From Pseudomonadota bacterium (GTDB lineage Bacteria; Pseudomonadota; Gammaproteobacteria; Burkholderiales; Burkholderiaceae_F), in assembly GCA_021838715.1 (NCBI GenBank), contig JAKCCX010000025.1, positions 1 through 32,639 on the forward strand: DNA of 32,639 nt. The letters are read 5' to 3'. Position numbers and translations under genes: made by a program. The stretch's first letter is position 1; each line of letters opens with the position of its first letter. The notes under the pieces were generated by a model. The model was not told the DNA's origin. It did no database searches and was given only the letters and a program-made list of their open reading frames with translations. Positions 8,060-16,295 of the stretch are shown piece by piece.

Positions 8060-9238
8060 ATGTCCGCTGTCGCCGCGACCAAGCCGTCGCTACGCCCCCG
8101 TTCCCCCAACTTCTGCTCCGGTCCCTGCACCAAGCGTCCCGGCTGGTCTGTGGATGCGCTGCGCGCCACGCCCGTCGGCCGCTCGCACCGGGCGGCACTC
8201 GGCAAGAGCCGCCTGCACCGGGTGATCGCGGAAACCAAGGAACTGCTGGAGTTGCCGGCGGACTACCTCGTCGGCATCCTGCCGGCTTCGGACACCGGCG
8301 CCGTCGAAGCGGCCTTGTGGACCCTGCTCGGGCCGCGCCCGGTGGACGTCTTCGCGTGGGAGACCTTCGGCAAGGAATGGGTCACCGACTGCCTGCAGGA
8401 GCTCAAGCCGCTGCAGGTTCGCTCCTTCGTCGCCGAGTTCGGCGTCCTGCCGAACCTGCGCCAGGCGAACTTCGGCCATGACGTCATCTTCCCCTGGAAC
8501 GGCACCACCGCGGGAGTCATCGTCCCCGACGGCGACTGGATCCCCGACGACCGTGCGGGCCTGACGATCTGCGACGCGACCTCCTCGGTCGGCGCCGTGC
8601 CGATGCCGTGGAACAAGCTCGACGTCATCACCTACAGCTGGCAGAAGGTGCTGGGCGGCGAAGCGCAGCACGGCATCCTCATCCTGTCGCCGCGCGCCGT
8701 CGCGCGGCTCGAGTCGCACACGCCGGCATGGCCGGTTCCGAAGATCTTCCGCCTGACCCGGAACGGCAAGCTCCTCCGCGGCATTTTCGACGGCGACACG
8801 ATCAACACGCCGTCGATGCTCTGCGTCGAGGACGTGCTCGACGCGATGGCCTGGGCCCGCTCGATCGGCGGCGCCGCCGGGCTGGCCCGCCGCACCCGCG
8901 CCAACGCCGAAGCGCTGCGGCAATGGGTGGAACGCACGCCCTGGGTGGAATACCTGGCGGTGGACCCGGAGACGCGGTCGCCCACTTCGGTCTGCCTGCG
9001 CCTGCCGCGGGACATGGCGAACGGGGTCGCCACCGAAGCGCAGGCGGCATGGTTCCGGAAGATCACCGCCGCCCTCGAAGCCGAGGGCGTGGCCTACGAC
9101 ATCAACTCCTACCGCGACGCGCCCCCCGGACTGCGGATCTGGTGCGGCGCCACGGCGGAGACCGACGACATCGTGGCGCTGACCCAGTGGCTCGACTGGG
9201 CATACGCGGTGTACGGACCCGAACTGGGCAAGGCGTAA
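8060..9238 (+). CDS. serC: Phosphoserine aminotransferase (Caulobacter/Methanosarcina type)
   Basis: PLP enzyme of 392 residues that converts 3-phosphohydroxypyruvate and glutamate to phosphoserine in serine biosynthesis. The opening segment NFCSGPCTKRPGWS, the RSHRAALGKSRL loop, CDATSSVGAVPM and the Schiff-base Lys196 in YSWQKVLGGEAQHG match the variant family described from Caulobacter, Mesorhizobium and Methanosarcina, rather than the E. coli SerC form. The ATG at 8060 is preceded by AGGAAG about 9 nt away; an in-frame ATG at 8042 is possible but lacks a better ribosome site. It stands alone on the plus strand, converging on the permease gene. No serA or serB is visible in the window. Confidence 0.87.
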   Translation: MSAVAATKPSLRPRSPNFCSGPCTKRPGWSVDALRATPVGRSHRAALGKSRLHRVIAETKELLELPADYLVGILPASDTGAVEAALWTLLGPRPVDVFAWETFGKEWVTDCLQELKPLQVRSFVAEFGVLPNLRQANFGHDVIFPWNGTTAGVIVPDGDWIPDDRAGLTICDATSSVGAVPMPWNKLDVITYSWQKVLGGEAQHGILILSPRAVARLESHTPAWPVPKIFRLTRNGKLLRGIFDGDTINTPSMLCVEDVLDAMAWARSIGGAAGLARRTRANAEALRQWVERTPWVEYLAVDPETRSPTSVCLRLPRDMANGVATEAQAAWFRKITAALEAEGVAYDINSYRDAPPGLRIWCGATAETDDIVALTQWLDWAYAVYGPELGKA

Positions 9239-9247
9239 TCGCGGCGG

Positions 9248-9277
9248 GCGGGCCTACGGGCCCGCGCGGTCGTTTTT
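9248..9277 (+). terminator. Possible intrinsic terminator of serC
   Basis: Stem 9248-9254 (gcgggcc) pairs perfectly with 9259-9265 around a tacg loop. Five T residues (9273-9277) follow after a 7-nt spacer. The spacer is longer than ideal, so termination is plausible rather than certain. It sits in the 38-nt gap between the convergent aminotransferase and permease genes. Confidence 0.4.
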
Positions 9278-10656
9278 CACCCGCCCTGACGCCGCCGCGG
9301 CAGCAGCCATAGCCCGCCCGCCGCCAGCACCACCACGCCGACGACGGCGCCCACCCGCACGAACTCCAGGCTGGCGTACACCATGTACAGGCAGCTCAGG
9401 ATGAAGATCGCCGGGGTGACGGGGTATCCCGGCACGCGGAACGGCCGCGGCACGTCGGGAAACCGCTGCCGCAGGACGATCAGCGCGACCGCGCTCAAGG
9501 TGAGAAAGATCCAGTAGACCGGCGTGAGGTAGTCGACCATCGTCGAGAAGCCGCTGCGGGTGATGCTGCCGAAACCGACCAGGGCGATCGCCACCGCCGC
9601 CATCGCCAGCATCGCGCGCGCCGGCGTGCCGCGCGCGGCGTCCCAGCTGCCGACGTGATCCATGCCCGCCAGGTCGCATGCCGCCGCGTAGGTGGTGCGC
9701 GCGCCGACGATGAGCAGCGCATTGAGCACCGAGATCGCCGCGACCGTGACGGTGCCGACGATCAGCCACTCTCCCGGCCGGCCGAACAGGCGGCGCATGA
9801 GATCCGCCGCCGGCGCGCTGCTGCGCGCCAGTCCATCCAGCCCCAGCACGCGGACATAACCCCAGTTGGCGCCGAGGTAGAGCAGCAGGACGATGGCCAT
9901 GCCCAGGGCCAGGGCGGCGACGATGCCGCGCCGTTCGTCGCGCATTTCCGCCGACAGCGTCGCAGCATCGCTCCAGCCGCCGTAGGCGAGCAGCACGAAC
10001 ACCATCGCCGTGCCGATGGCCGTGCGGTCGACGTGCGACGCCGAAACGGCCATCGGGGTCGCCGACGCCACGCCGTGCCACGCTGCCCAGATCCCGCCGG
10101 CGACCACGCAGCTCAGCCCGAACAGGACCAGGGCCATGAAGCCGATCTGCGTTTCCAGCCCCAGCCGGACGCCCCGCAGATTCAAGGCGGTGAGCGCCAG
10201 GATCGCCGCCACCCCGAAGATCGAACTGCTCCAGGGGCCCAGATGGATGATCTGCGCCAGATAATCGCCGAACACGAAGGCGAGCAACGCCATCGACCCG
10301 GTATGGATCACCGAGAACCGGGACCAGGCGAACAGCAGCGCGACGTTCTTGCCGTATGCGCGCGCAAGAAAGAAATACTCGCCGCCGGCGTGGGGAAACG
10401 CCGACGCCATCTCGGCGAAGCAGAGCGCCCCGATGAGCGACAGCACCCCGCCCGCCGTCCACACGGCGAACAGCGGGCCGGCGCCCATGACGCTGGCGGC
10501 GACGTTCGGCGATGTCCGGAAGATCCCGGCACCGACGACCATGCCGACGCACACCGCCATCGCGTGGCGCACGTCGAGGTGCCGGCGCGGCGCGGAGGGG
10601 GCCCCGGATGCCCCCTCCGCCGGGGCCGACTCGGCGATCGATTCTGTGGACGACAT
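9277..10656 (-). CDS. APC-family amino acid permease
   Basis: Integral inner-membrane transporter of 459 residues with about twelve hydrophobic segments. TM1 contains the unwound GMVVGAGIF motif that binds the amino-acid alpha-carboxylate in the APC superfamily, and TM3 has FAEMASAFPHAGGEYFF, typical of the LAT/YfnA-like subgroup. It should import or exchange amino acids; the substrate is not readable. I start at the ATG at 10656 (MSSTESIAES) because upstream codons in the frame lack membrane-protein character and overlap regB. No strong Shine-Dalgarno is visible there. The gene is divergent from regB with 25 nt between starts, so any shared promoters must reach into coding sequence. Confidence 0.9.
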   Translation of the reverse strand: MSSTESIAESAPAEGASGAPSAPRRHLDVRHAMAVCVGMVVGAGIFRTSPNVAASVMGAGPLFAVWTAGGVLSLIGALCFAEMASAFPHAGGEYFFLARAYGKNVALLFAWSRFSVIHTGSMALLAFVFGDYLAQIIHLGPWSSSIFGVAAILALTALNLRGVRLGLETQIGFMALVLFGLSCVVAGGIWAAWHGVASATPMAVSASHVDRTAIGTAMVFVLLAYGGWSDAATLSAEMRDERRGIVAALALGMAIVLLLYLGANWGYVRVLGLDGLARSSAPAADLMRRLFGRPGEWLIVGTVTVAAISVLNALLIVGARTTYAAACDLAGMDHVGSWDAARGTPARAMLAMAAVAIALVGFGSITRSGFSTMVDYLTPVYWIFLTLSAVALIVLRQRFPDVPRPFRVPGYPVTPAIFILSCLYMVYASLEFVRVGAVVGVVVLAAGGLWLLPRRRQGG

Positions 10657-10681
10657 GACCGCGGTATTGTACGGGGGCACC

Positions 10682-11992
10682 ATGATCCTCTCGGAAATCG
10701 ATCCTTCGAACCGCCTCCAGCGCGTGATCGCCCTGCGCTGGTTCGGCATCGCCGCGGAACTCGGGCTGGTGCTGCTCATGCGCAAGTGGCTGGGCGGCGG
10801 CGCCGCCCTCGGTCCGGTGCTCGGGATTCTCGCCGCCCAGGCGGCGCTGAACATCCACGCAGCGGTTCCGGGCCGGCGCACCCATCCGGTCAGCGACCGC
10901 ATGCTGTTTGCACAGCTGCTGTTCGACGTCGGCGCGCTCACCGGCATCGCCTACCTCGCCGGCGGATCGCGCAACCCGCTCATCAGCCTCTATCTGCCGT
11001 GGATCGCGGTCGGCTCGGCGATGCTCGAGACGCGCCAGGCCGCCGCGCTCGTTGCCGCATCCATCGCCTGCTACACGTTCGTGAATTTCGTGCATGCCGA
11101 CATCCATGTGCACAACCCCGCGAAGGCGTTTCAGATCCACATGGCCGGCATGCTGCTCACCTTCGTCTTCTCGGCGGCGATGATCGGGTGGTTCGTGGCC
11201 CGCCTGACCGCCGCGGTGCGCCAGCGCGACGCGCAGCTGGCGGCGGCGCGGGAGGCCGCGCTGCGCAGCGAACGCCTGCTGGCGCTGGGCAACCTGGCGG
11301 CGGGCGCCGCCCACGAACTGGGCACGCCGCTTGCGACGATGGCGGTGCTCGCCGGGGAAATGCTGCAGGAGCCGGATCTGCCCGCCCCGCTGCACGCCGA
11401 CCTCGACCTGATGCGAACCCAGATCGCGGAGTGCAAGCGCATCATCACCGAACTGGCGACCCAGGCCGGCACCTCGCGCGCGGAAAGCGCGCAACCGATC
11501 GCGCTCGACGCCTGGCTGGCCGAGCTCCTGGGGCGCTGGCGGCGCCAGCGGCCGCAGATCGAGCCCCGCGTAACGCTGGCGGGAACGCGTCCCGGCCCGC
11601 GGATCGCCGCGGAAACGACGCTGGGCCAGGCGCTGCTCAACCTGTTCAACAACGCCGCCGACGCCAGTCCCGACGCGGTGGAAATCGCGGCGGACTGGGA
11701 TGCCGAGGCACTGGATCTGCGCGTCGCCGACCGCGGCGCCGGGATCGCCCCGGAAATCGAAGGACTCCTCGGGCGCGAGCCGGTTTCGACCCGCGGCGCC
11801 GGGCTTGGAATGGGCGTGCTGCTCGCCTATGCGGCAATCGAACGGGCGGGCGGTACGCTCGCATTTTCCGAACGCGCGGACGGCGGCACGCTCGCGTCGG
11901 TGCGGCTGCCGCTGCGGTCGCTGGGCGCGGACGCACTCACCCCCGCCCCAGCCGCAGCGCACGAGCGCCGTTTCCTCGAGCGCACGACATGA
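10682..11992 (+). CDS. regB: Redox sensor histidine kinase RegB/PrrB/RoxS type
   Basis: Membrane sensor kinase of 436 residues. About six hydrophobic segments occupy residues 15-165. The quinone-site heptapeptide known in RegB as GGxxNPF appears as GGSRNPL at 94-100, with Leu in the last place. The H-box AAHELGTPLAT places the phospho-acceptor at His211. Cys251 (AECKRII) lies 40 residues later, the same spacing as His225 and redox-active Cys265 in Rhodobacter capsulatus RegB. The HATPase shows LFNNAADAS, DRGAGI and GAGLGMGVLLAYA. It is expected to monitor quinone redox state and phosphorylate RegA. The ATG at 10682 has GGGGG six nt upstream; an in-frame ATG at 10655 is the alternative. regA follows after 16 nt. 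Confidence 0.93.
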   Translation: MILSEIDPSNRLQRVIALRWFGIAAELGLVLLMRKWLGGGAALGPVLGILAAQAALNIHAAVPGRRTHPVSDRMLFAQLLFDVGALTGIAYLAGGSRNPLISLYLPWIAVGSAMLETRQAAALVAASIACYTFVNFVHADIHVHNPAKAFQIHMAGMLLTFVFSAAMIGWFVARLTAAVRQRDAQLAAAREAALRSERLLALGNLAAGAAHELGTPLATMAVLAGEMLQEPDLPAPLHADLDLMRTQIAECKRIITELATQAGTSRAESAQPIALDAWLAELLGRWRRQRPQIEPRVTLAGTRPGPRIAAETTLGQALLNLFNNAADASPDAVEIAADWDAEALDLRVADRGAGIAPEIEGLLGREPVSTRGAGLGMGVLLAYAAIERAGGTLAFSERADGGTLASVRLPLRSLGADALTPAPAAAHERRFLERTT

Positions 11993-12008
11993 CGGACCCG
12001 ACCCGACC

Positions 12009-12563
12009 ATGACCGACCCGACGCCCCCGATCCACGGCAACCTTCTCCTGGTCGACGACGATCCGGTCCTCGGCCGGGTGCTCGCGCGCGCCCTCGGCCG
12101 CCGCGGCTTCCAGGTATGCGCCGCCGAGTCCGCCGACGCGTGCCTGGAACGCCTCGGGGACGGAGCCCTGCCCGACTTTGCCCTGCTCGACCTCAATCTC
12201 GGCGGCGTTTCGGGCCTCAAGCTGATTCCGGCGATCCTGCAGCGCAATCCCGAATGCGAGATCGTGGTGCTCACCGGCTACGCCAGCATTCCCACCGCCG
12301 TCGACGCCGTCAAGCTGGGCGCCCGGCAGTACCTCGCCAAACCAGTGGACGCGGAAACGATCGTCAAGGCGTTCCTGGAAGACCAGGCGCCCAACCCCGA
12401 CGACGCGCCCGAAGAAACCCTGTCGGTGTCGCGCCTGGAGTGGGAACACATCCAGCGCGTGCTCGGCGAGCACGACGGCAACATTTCCGCCACCGCCCGG
12501 GCGCTCAAGATGCACCGCAGGACCCTGCAACGAAAACTGCTCAAGCGACCGGCCCGGGAATGA
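12009..12563 (+). CDS. regA: Redox response regulator RegA/PrrA/ActR type
   Basis: Response regulator of 184 residues, the standard RegA length. The receiver domain (about 10-125) has the acidic cluster Asp16-18, phospho-acceptor Asp61 in LLDLNLGG, TGYAS and the conserved lysine in YLAKPVD. A short linker leads to a C-terminal Fis-type helix-turn-helix (GNISATARALKMHRRTLQRKL). Unlike NtrC there is no AAA+ domain, which is diagnostic for RegA. It should activate or repress respiratory, carbon- or nitrogen-fixation genes on RegB's signal. It is encoded 16 nt after regB, so they are one operon, and it ends 22 nt from the convergent 161-residue gene with no obvious terminator. Confidence 0.95.
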   Translation: MTDPTPPIHGNLLLVDDDPVLGRVLARALGRRGFQVCAAESADACLERLGDGALPDFALLDLNLGGVSGLKLIPAILQRNPECEIVVLTGYASIPTAVDAVKLGARQYLAKPVDAETIVKAFLEDQAPNPDDAPEETLSVSRLEWEHIQRVLGEHDGNISATARALKMHRRTLQRKLLKRPARE

Positions 12564-12585
12564 GCGGCGCGGCACCAGGTCCGGA

Positions 12586-13071
12586 TTACGAACCCGCGCC
12601 CCAGATGTCGATGTCCACGTCGATCTCCGCGTCCGGGTGGCGCTGTCGATAGACGTCGTACAAGGCATGCAATTCCCGCGACACCATCAGCGGGAAACCC
12701 CGGCGGGAGCCACGGCGGTCGATCAGCAGGTCGGCGAAGATCTCCCGCATCATCCGCGGGTTTTCCCAGTTGCGCGCAATCCGGTTGACGATGCGTGGAA
12801 ACCGCGCCGCGGTCTGGGACGGAACCTCCTCGGGCGGAAGCTGCCGCATCCACGCCTGCGCCGCCAGGTTGAGCGCGGCATCGTATTTCGACGGCGGCTG
12901 ACGCAGCCGGCTCCAATCGACCTCGTCCTGCGCGGGCTCGGGATCCATCGAAAACGGGATCGCCTCGCCATAGAACGCGTCGTCGTCGCGCTTGCGCTCC
13001 AACGAGGCGGTCAATCGGACAGGTCGGTCTGGTTTGTTGCGATTCACGACGACGGTACCCTGAGTATTCAT
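12586..13071 (-). CDS. Conserved hypothetical protein, 161 residues
   Basis: No family or function is recognised. The predicted product is soluble, without signal peptide or membrane segment. It has a charged N-terminus (NRNKPDRPVR, ERKRDDDAFYGEAIPFSMDPE), a helical middle (RFPRIVNRIARNWENPRMMREIFADLLIDRRGSRRGFP, positions about 98-135) and an acidic tail (DAEIDVDIDIWGAGS). The segment with IVNRIA, DLLIDRRG and GFP recalls short conserved hypotheticals I associate with Burkholderiales, but this is memory, not a search. The ATG at 13071 was chosen because GAGGTG lies 6 nt upstream. It lies 94 nt downstream of the TonB-dependent receptor on the same strand and may be co-transcribed. Confidence 0.72.
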   Translation of the reverse strand: MNTQGTVVVNRNKPDRPVRLTASLERKRDDDAFYGEAIPFSMDPEPAQDEVDWSRLRQPPSKYDAALNLAAQAWMRQLPPEEVPSQTAARFPRIVNRIARNWENPRMMREIFADLLIDRRGSRRGFPLMVSRELHALYDVYRQRHPDAEIDVDIDIWGAGS

Positions 13072-13165
13072 GACAGCACCTCGGCACGAGCCTTCCTGAG
13101 CGGTTGGACCGGACCTGCTACCGCCCGGTTCCAATTGCCTCCCATTCCGCGGGATGGGTACCCCC

Positions 13166-15403
13166 TTACAAGGATTTCGTCAGCCCGACGAAAACCCCGC
13201 GCGGGGGGCCGTATTGCGGCGCACCGACCCCGACGCCCGTGCCGTTGCGGATCTCATAGATCCGGTTGAACAGATTGATCAGATCGAGCCGGGCGGTCAA
13301 AGTCCCTTTCGCCGATGTGTGAAACACATGCATCACCCCCGCGTTGACCTGCAGGTAGTACGGCAGGCTCATCCCGTTGGGGATGACTTCGCCGTTGGGC
13401 TGCGTGAGGCTGGCACGCAGGCCGGAGCCGAGCATGAAATCGGCGTTCCAGCGCGTTTCGCCGGTGCGATACGACACCCCGCCGGACGCCGTGATGGTCT
13501 GGGCATGGTCCAGGTAGATGAAGTTGTTGGAAATATAGGCCAATTCTGCCGGCAGAAAATTAAATTGCGCTGAAGTGATGGCGCGGCCGACCGCGTGCTC
13601 CCAAGCGAGATTGCCGTATGCCGTCAGCGCGTCACCGGTGTAGTTGAGCGTCAGTTCGGTGCCGTATTGGCGTCCGTCGGCATAGTTGAACGGCGTCATG
13701 ATGATCGGCGCGCCGAACTGGCCCTCGTCGAGAAGGTTGGTCGAATGCTTGTAGTACTCGTCCAGCCCGACGTTGACCCGGGATGTCAGCTTCTGCAGAA
13801 CGCCGGCATCGAAATAGTTGGCGCGCTCGGCGAAGGGCGCGGTGTCCTGCGTCACCGAACCCGGCGGCAGGGCGCTGGTGTTCGTGAACTGGGCGATCGA
13901 TTGCGTGCCCACCAGTTCGAACGGCGGCGGCGTGAAGTAGCGCGAATAGCCGGCATGGACCGTCGTCGCCTGTTCAGGCCGCCAGACCATGTTGAGGCGC
14001 GGGCTGATCTGGCTCGCGCTGCCGTATGCCGAATACGTGTCGGCGCGCAGGCCGTAGTTCACCGTCAGATGGGGGGTCCACCGCCATTCGTCCTGCACGT
14101 ATGCGCTCATGATGCGCTCCGTCGCCGTGGTGTTGTAGGCAAGGTTCACCGGCGCAGTGCCGATCTGCGCCCCCGTGGTCGGATCGAGCGGCAGGACCTG
14201 GGAATTGGTCATGCTCACCGACTGGTCGACCTGCATGAACCATCCCGCGCGCAGCGTGTGCGTGGCGTTGAGCAGGTAGGAAGAGTCGGTCTGCCACGCG
14301 TAGGCGGTGTTCTTCTTGTACGCCGCCTGGGAGATGCCGCTGAACAGCAGATCGCCGAGCGGACTGGGCGTGAAGTTCAAGGTCGAGGCATGGACGGTGA
14401 GCGAGGACTGCCAGTCCCACGCCCCGTGCGAATGCTGCCAGCTCAGGATGCCGAAGTTCGTCGTCTCGCGCTGGTAGTCGTTCAGGGCCGCGCTGGGATA
14501 GGTGGTCTGGCCGTTGACGTTCCATCCCGCGGTCGGCACGGCCGAGGGCAGGTTCGGGATCTGGAAATTGCCGGTCGAGACCCCGCCGATGACGGCGAGC
14601 CGGTTGTTCGGATCGAGCACGTCCTCCAGATAGCCGAAGCCATGGAGCTGCTTGGTATGGTCGTGCAGGGTTGCGGCGTTGCCGTCGGGAGACTGGATGC
14701 CGAGGTTGCTGGTCAAGGAGTCGGCGGAGAAGAAGTAGTGGATGTTGCCGGCGCCGCCGCCGTAGGTGATGCTGGGTTGCAACGTGTCCTGGCTGCCGCC
14801 GTAGATCGACACGGTGCCTCCCGAATCGAACGCCCCGCTCTTGGTGGTGATGTCGATGATCCCGCCCGTGCGCAGGCCGTACTCGGCGGGCAGCGCCCCG
14901 GTTTCCAGACGCATCGAGGAGATCAGGCGCGGATCGAGCATCTGCCCGAAGCCGACCAGGCCCTCCGGCAGGATGATGCCGTTGATCCGGTACTGCAGCG
15001 CGTTGTGCTCGCCGCGGACATGGATCTGCCCGAACGAGTCCTGCGCCACGCCGGGAGCCTGCAGGACCACCTGGCTGAGCAGGTTGTTGTCGCCGCCGGG
15101 CATGTCCTGGATCGCCTTGGCGTCGATCGTGTAGGTCGACGCGCCCAGGTCCGTCTCCAGGCCGGCGCGTGCGCGGTCGAGGCGTTGGGAAACGACCTGG
15201 ATCGATTCGAGCTGCTGCGTAGCACCGAGGTCCGGCAGCGGCGTTGCATCCTGACCGGCGTCCTGCCCCGCTTCCTGCCCCGCGTCCGGCGGCGCGGCCG
15301 TCGTCGATGCGGCGGGCGCGGCGGGCGCGGCCTCCTGGGAATACGCGAGGGCAGGAGCCAAGGCGACGAGCCCCGCAAGGGAGCGAAGATTCTTCCAATT
15401 CAT
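13166..15403 (-). CDS. TonB-dependent outer-membrane receptor
   Basis: Outer-membrane receptor of 745 residues that should import a scarce ligand (metal chelate, vitamin or sugar) with TonB energy. A signal peptide (MNWKNLRSLAGLVALAPALA) is followed by an Ala/Asp/Gln-rich spacer, a TonB-box-like ESIQVV, then the plug with IDAKAIQDMPGGDNN, QIHVRGEHNALQYRINGI and LPAEYGLRTGGIIDITTKSG. The rest is a 22-strand-type barrel rich in Tyr/Asn/Thr. It ends in Leu instead of the usual Phe. The ligand is not identifiable from sequence. The start at 15403 gives the cleanest signal peptide; an in-frame ATG at 15426 is an alternative and neither has a strong ribosome site. It follows the small Cys-motif protein by 85 nt. 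Confidence 0.92.
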   Translation of the reverse strand: MNWKNLRSLAGLVALAPALAYSQEAAPAAPAASTTAAPPDAGQEAGQDAGQDATPLPDLGATQQLESIQVVSQRLDRARAGLETDLGASTYTIDAKAIQDMPGGDNNLLSQVVLQAPGVAQDSFGQIHVRGEHNALQYRINGIILPEGLVGFGQMLDPRLISSMRLETGALPAEYGLRTGGIIDITTKSGAFDSGGTVSIYGGSQDTLQPSITYGGGAGNIHYFFSADSLTSNLGIQSPDGNAATLHDHTKQLHGFGYLEDVLDPNNRLAVIGGVSTGNFQIPNLPSAVPTAGWNVNGQTTYPSAALNDYQRETTNFGILSWQHSHGAWDWQSSLTVHASTLNFTPSPLGDLLFSGISQAAYKKNTAYAWQTDSSYLLNATHTLRAGWFMQVDQSVSMTNSQVLPLDPTTGAQIGTAPVNLAYNTTATERIMSAYVQDEWRWTPHLTVNYGLRADTYSAYGSASQISPRLNMVWRPEQATTVHAGYSRYFTPPPFELVGTQSIAQFTNTSALPPGSVTQDTAPFAERANYFDAGVLQKLTSRVNVGLDEYYKHSTNLLDEGQFGAPIIMTPFNYADGRQYGTELTLNYTGDALTAYGNLAWEHAVGRAITSAQFNFLPAELAYISNNFIYLDHAQTITASGGVSYRTGETRWNADFMLGSGLRASLTQPNGEVIPNGMSLPYYLQVNAGVMHVFHTSAKGTLTARLDLINLFNRIYEIRNGTGVGVGAPQYGPPRGVFVGLTKSL

Positions 15404-15488
15404 GGCGGCACACGGAAAGCGGAACATGGACGCCATCGCACCCGATGCGTCGGGCGGGATGGCGGCGAGAATTACGACGGGGACGCGC

Positions 15489-15824
15489 TCAGAGGATGAC
15501 GGGCGGATCGCGGCTGCGAGACGTCGGCGCGACTGCCGGCAACCACGCGAAGGCGGTCGCGCGGGCCGACTCGACGCCCGCATCCGGCGCCGCGAACGCG
15601 ATGACCGACGCGGTCGTCAAGCCGGCGATCTGCGCGTACTGAAAGCACTTGTCGCAGGGCGCGGTCTGCGGAATCGACCGGCCGGCATGGACCCGGCCCG
15701 CGGCCGCCACGGAACGCGCAGCCTCCCCGCCCGCCAGTCCATGCCCGATTTCGTGGACGAGCCCGGTGGTCTGCGCCGCCAGGAGCAGGAAGACGAGCGA
15801 CAGGAACAGGGCAGCGCGGCGCAT
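15489..15824 (-). CDS. Small membrane/exported protein, DUF2946-like
   Basis: Protein of 111 residues. The N-terminal hydrophobic stretch (about 4-22) is a signal peptide or anchor, followed by HEIGHGL (His24, Glu25, His28), a CDKC pair (Cys57, Cys60) with FQYAQIAG, and a tail ending SRDPPVIL. The layout of hydrophobic start, His-rich stretch, CxxC and terminal R-x-PP resembles DUF2946-type proteins, which are often near metal-uptake receptors; this is a tentative resemblance. The HEIGH pattern matches HExxH but nothing else of a metalloprotease is present. It is the first gene of a probable operon with the TonB-dependent receptor, so a role in ligand or metal handling for that receptor is inferred. 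Confidence 0.65.
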   Translation of the reverse strand: MRRAALFLSLVFLLLAAQTTGLVHEIGHGLAGGEAARSVAAAGRVHAGRSIPQTAPCDKCFQYAQIAGLTTASVIAFAAPDAGVESARATAFAWLPAVAPTSRSRDPPVIL

Positions 15825-15895
15825 GGCGCAGGGAGTCTACCGAAGGGCGATCGGGAACGCCACGTTTGCACCCGCCGTGTATATTCCTGCGCAAC

Positions 15896-16132
15896 ATGCC
15901 CGGCCGCCCCGAAACCACACCGCCCGTCTGGCGCCAGGAGGATGGCGCGCCGGTCTCCTGCCTGGAAAAAATCAAGGTGCTCAACGACAACTACGCCGAG
16001 CTTCGACAGATGGCGCAGGATGCGTTGGAAGATGGATTGCTGCTCGGATGCAGCGAGGCCCAGTTGCGGGCGGTGCTCCATGCCATGATCGACAGTCTGA
16101 CCAATCCCCATCCGGCGCCGCCGCGCCGATAG
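15896..16132 (+). CDS. Small conserved hypothetical protein, 78 residues
   Basis: Soluble, mainly helical product. The core VSCLEKIKVLNDNYAELR and QMAQDALEDGLLLGC is followed by EAQLRAVLHAMIDSL and a Pro-rich end. I recall near-identical short proteins in betaproteobacteria with the LEKIKVLN...AQDALEDGLL signature, but no function has been assigned to my knowledge. The start at 15896 (MPGRPETTPP) is preferred over the in-frame ATG at 15866, which would add ten non-conserved residues. A tatatt hexamer at 15880-15885 could be a -10 element, which would leave almost no leader; no -35 is clear. It is divergent from the small Cys-motif gene (71 nt apart). Confidence 0.72.
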   Translation: MPGRPETTPPVWRQEDGAPVSCLEKIKVLNDNYAELRQMAQDALEDGLLLGCSEAQLRAVLHAMIDSLTNPHPAPPRR

Positions 16133-16295
16133 CCGCTGCACCGATAGCCGCTCCGCCGCCATCGCAACCCGTACGTGTTGCGGCCTGGGATCAAACATCC
16201 CGCAAATCGTGCGCCGCTGCTTGACGGCCGTCATTTACGCACCGCCGCCGCCGGGCGAACACTGACGCGTGAGGGGAACGGTTCGGGAGCGGATC
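16133..16295. other. Intergenic gap before the lipoprotein gene
   Basis: A 163-nt gap between two plus-strand genes. It contains a short direct repeat (gatagccgct at about 16129 and 16144) but no convincing promoter, hairpin or small gene that I could identify. Confidence 0.4.

Noticed and set aside
9254-12274. 1006-codon minus-strand open frame across the permease and regB/regA
   Set aside because: It overlaps genes with intact catalytic motifs in other frames and shows no recognisable domain or suitable ribosome site.
15489-15824. HEIGH in the small Cys-motif protein as a zinc metalloprotease HExxH site
   Set aside because: The protein is only 111 residues, and no third ligand or protease fold is visible; the motif is probably coincidental or a simple metal-binding stretch.
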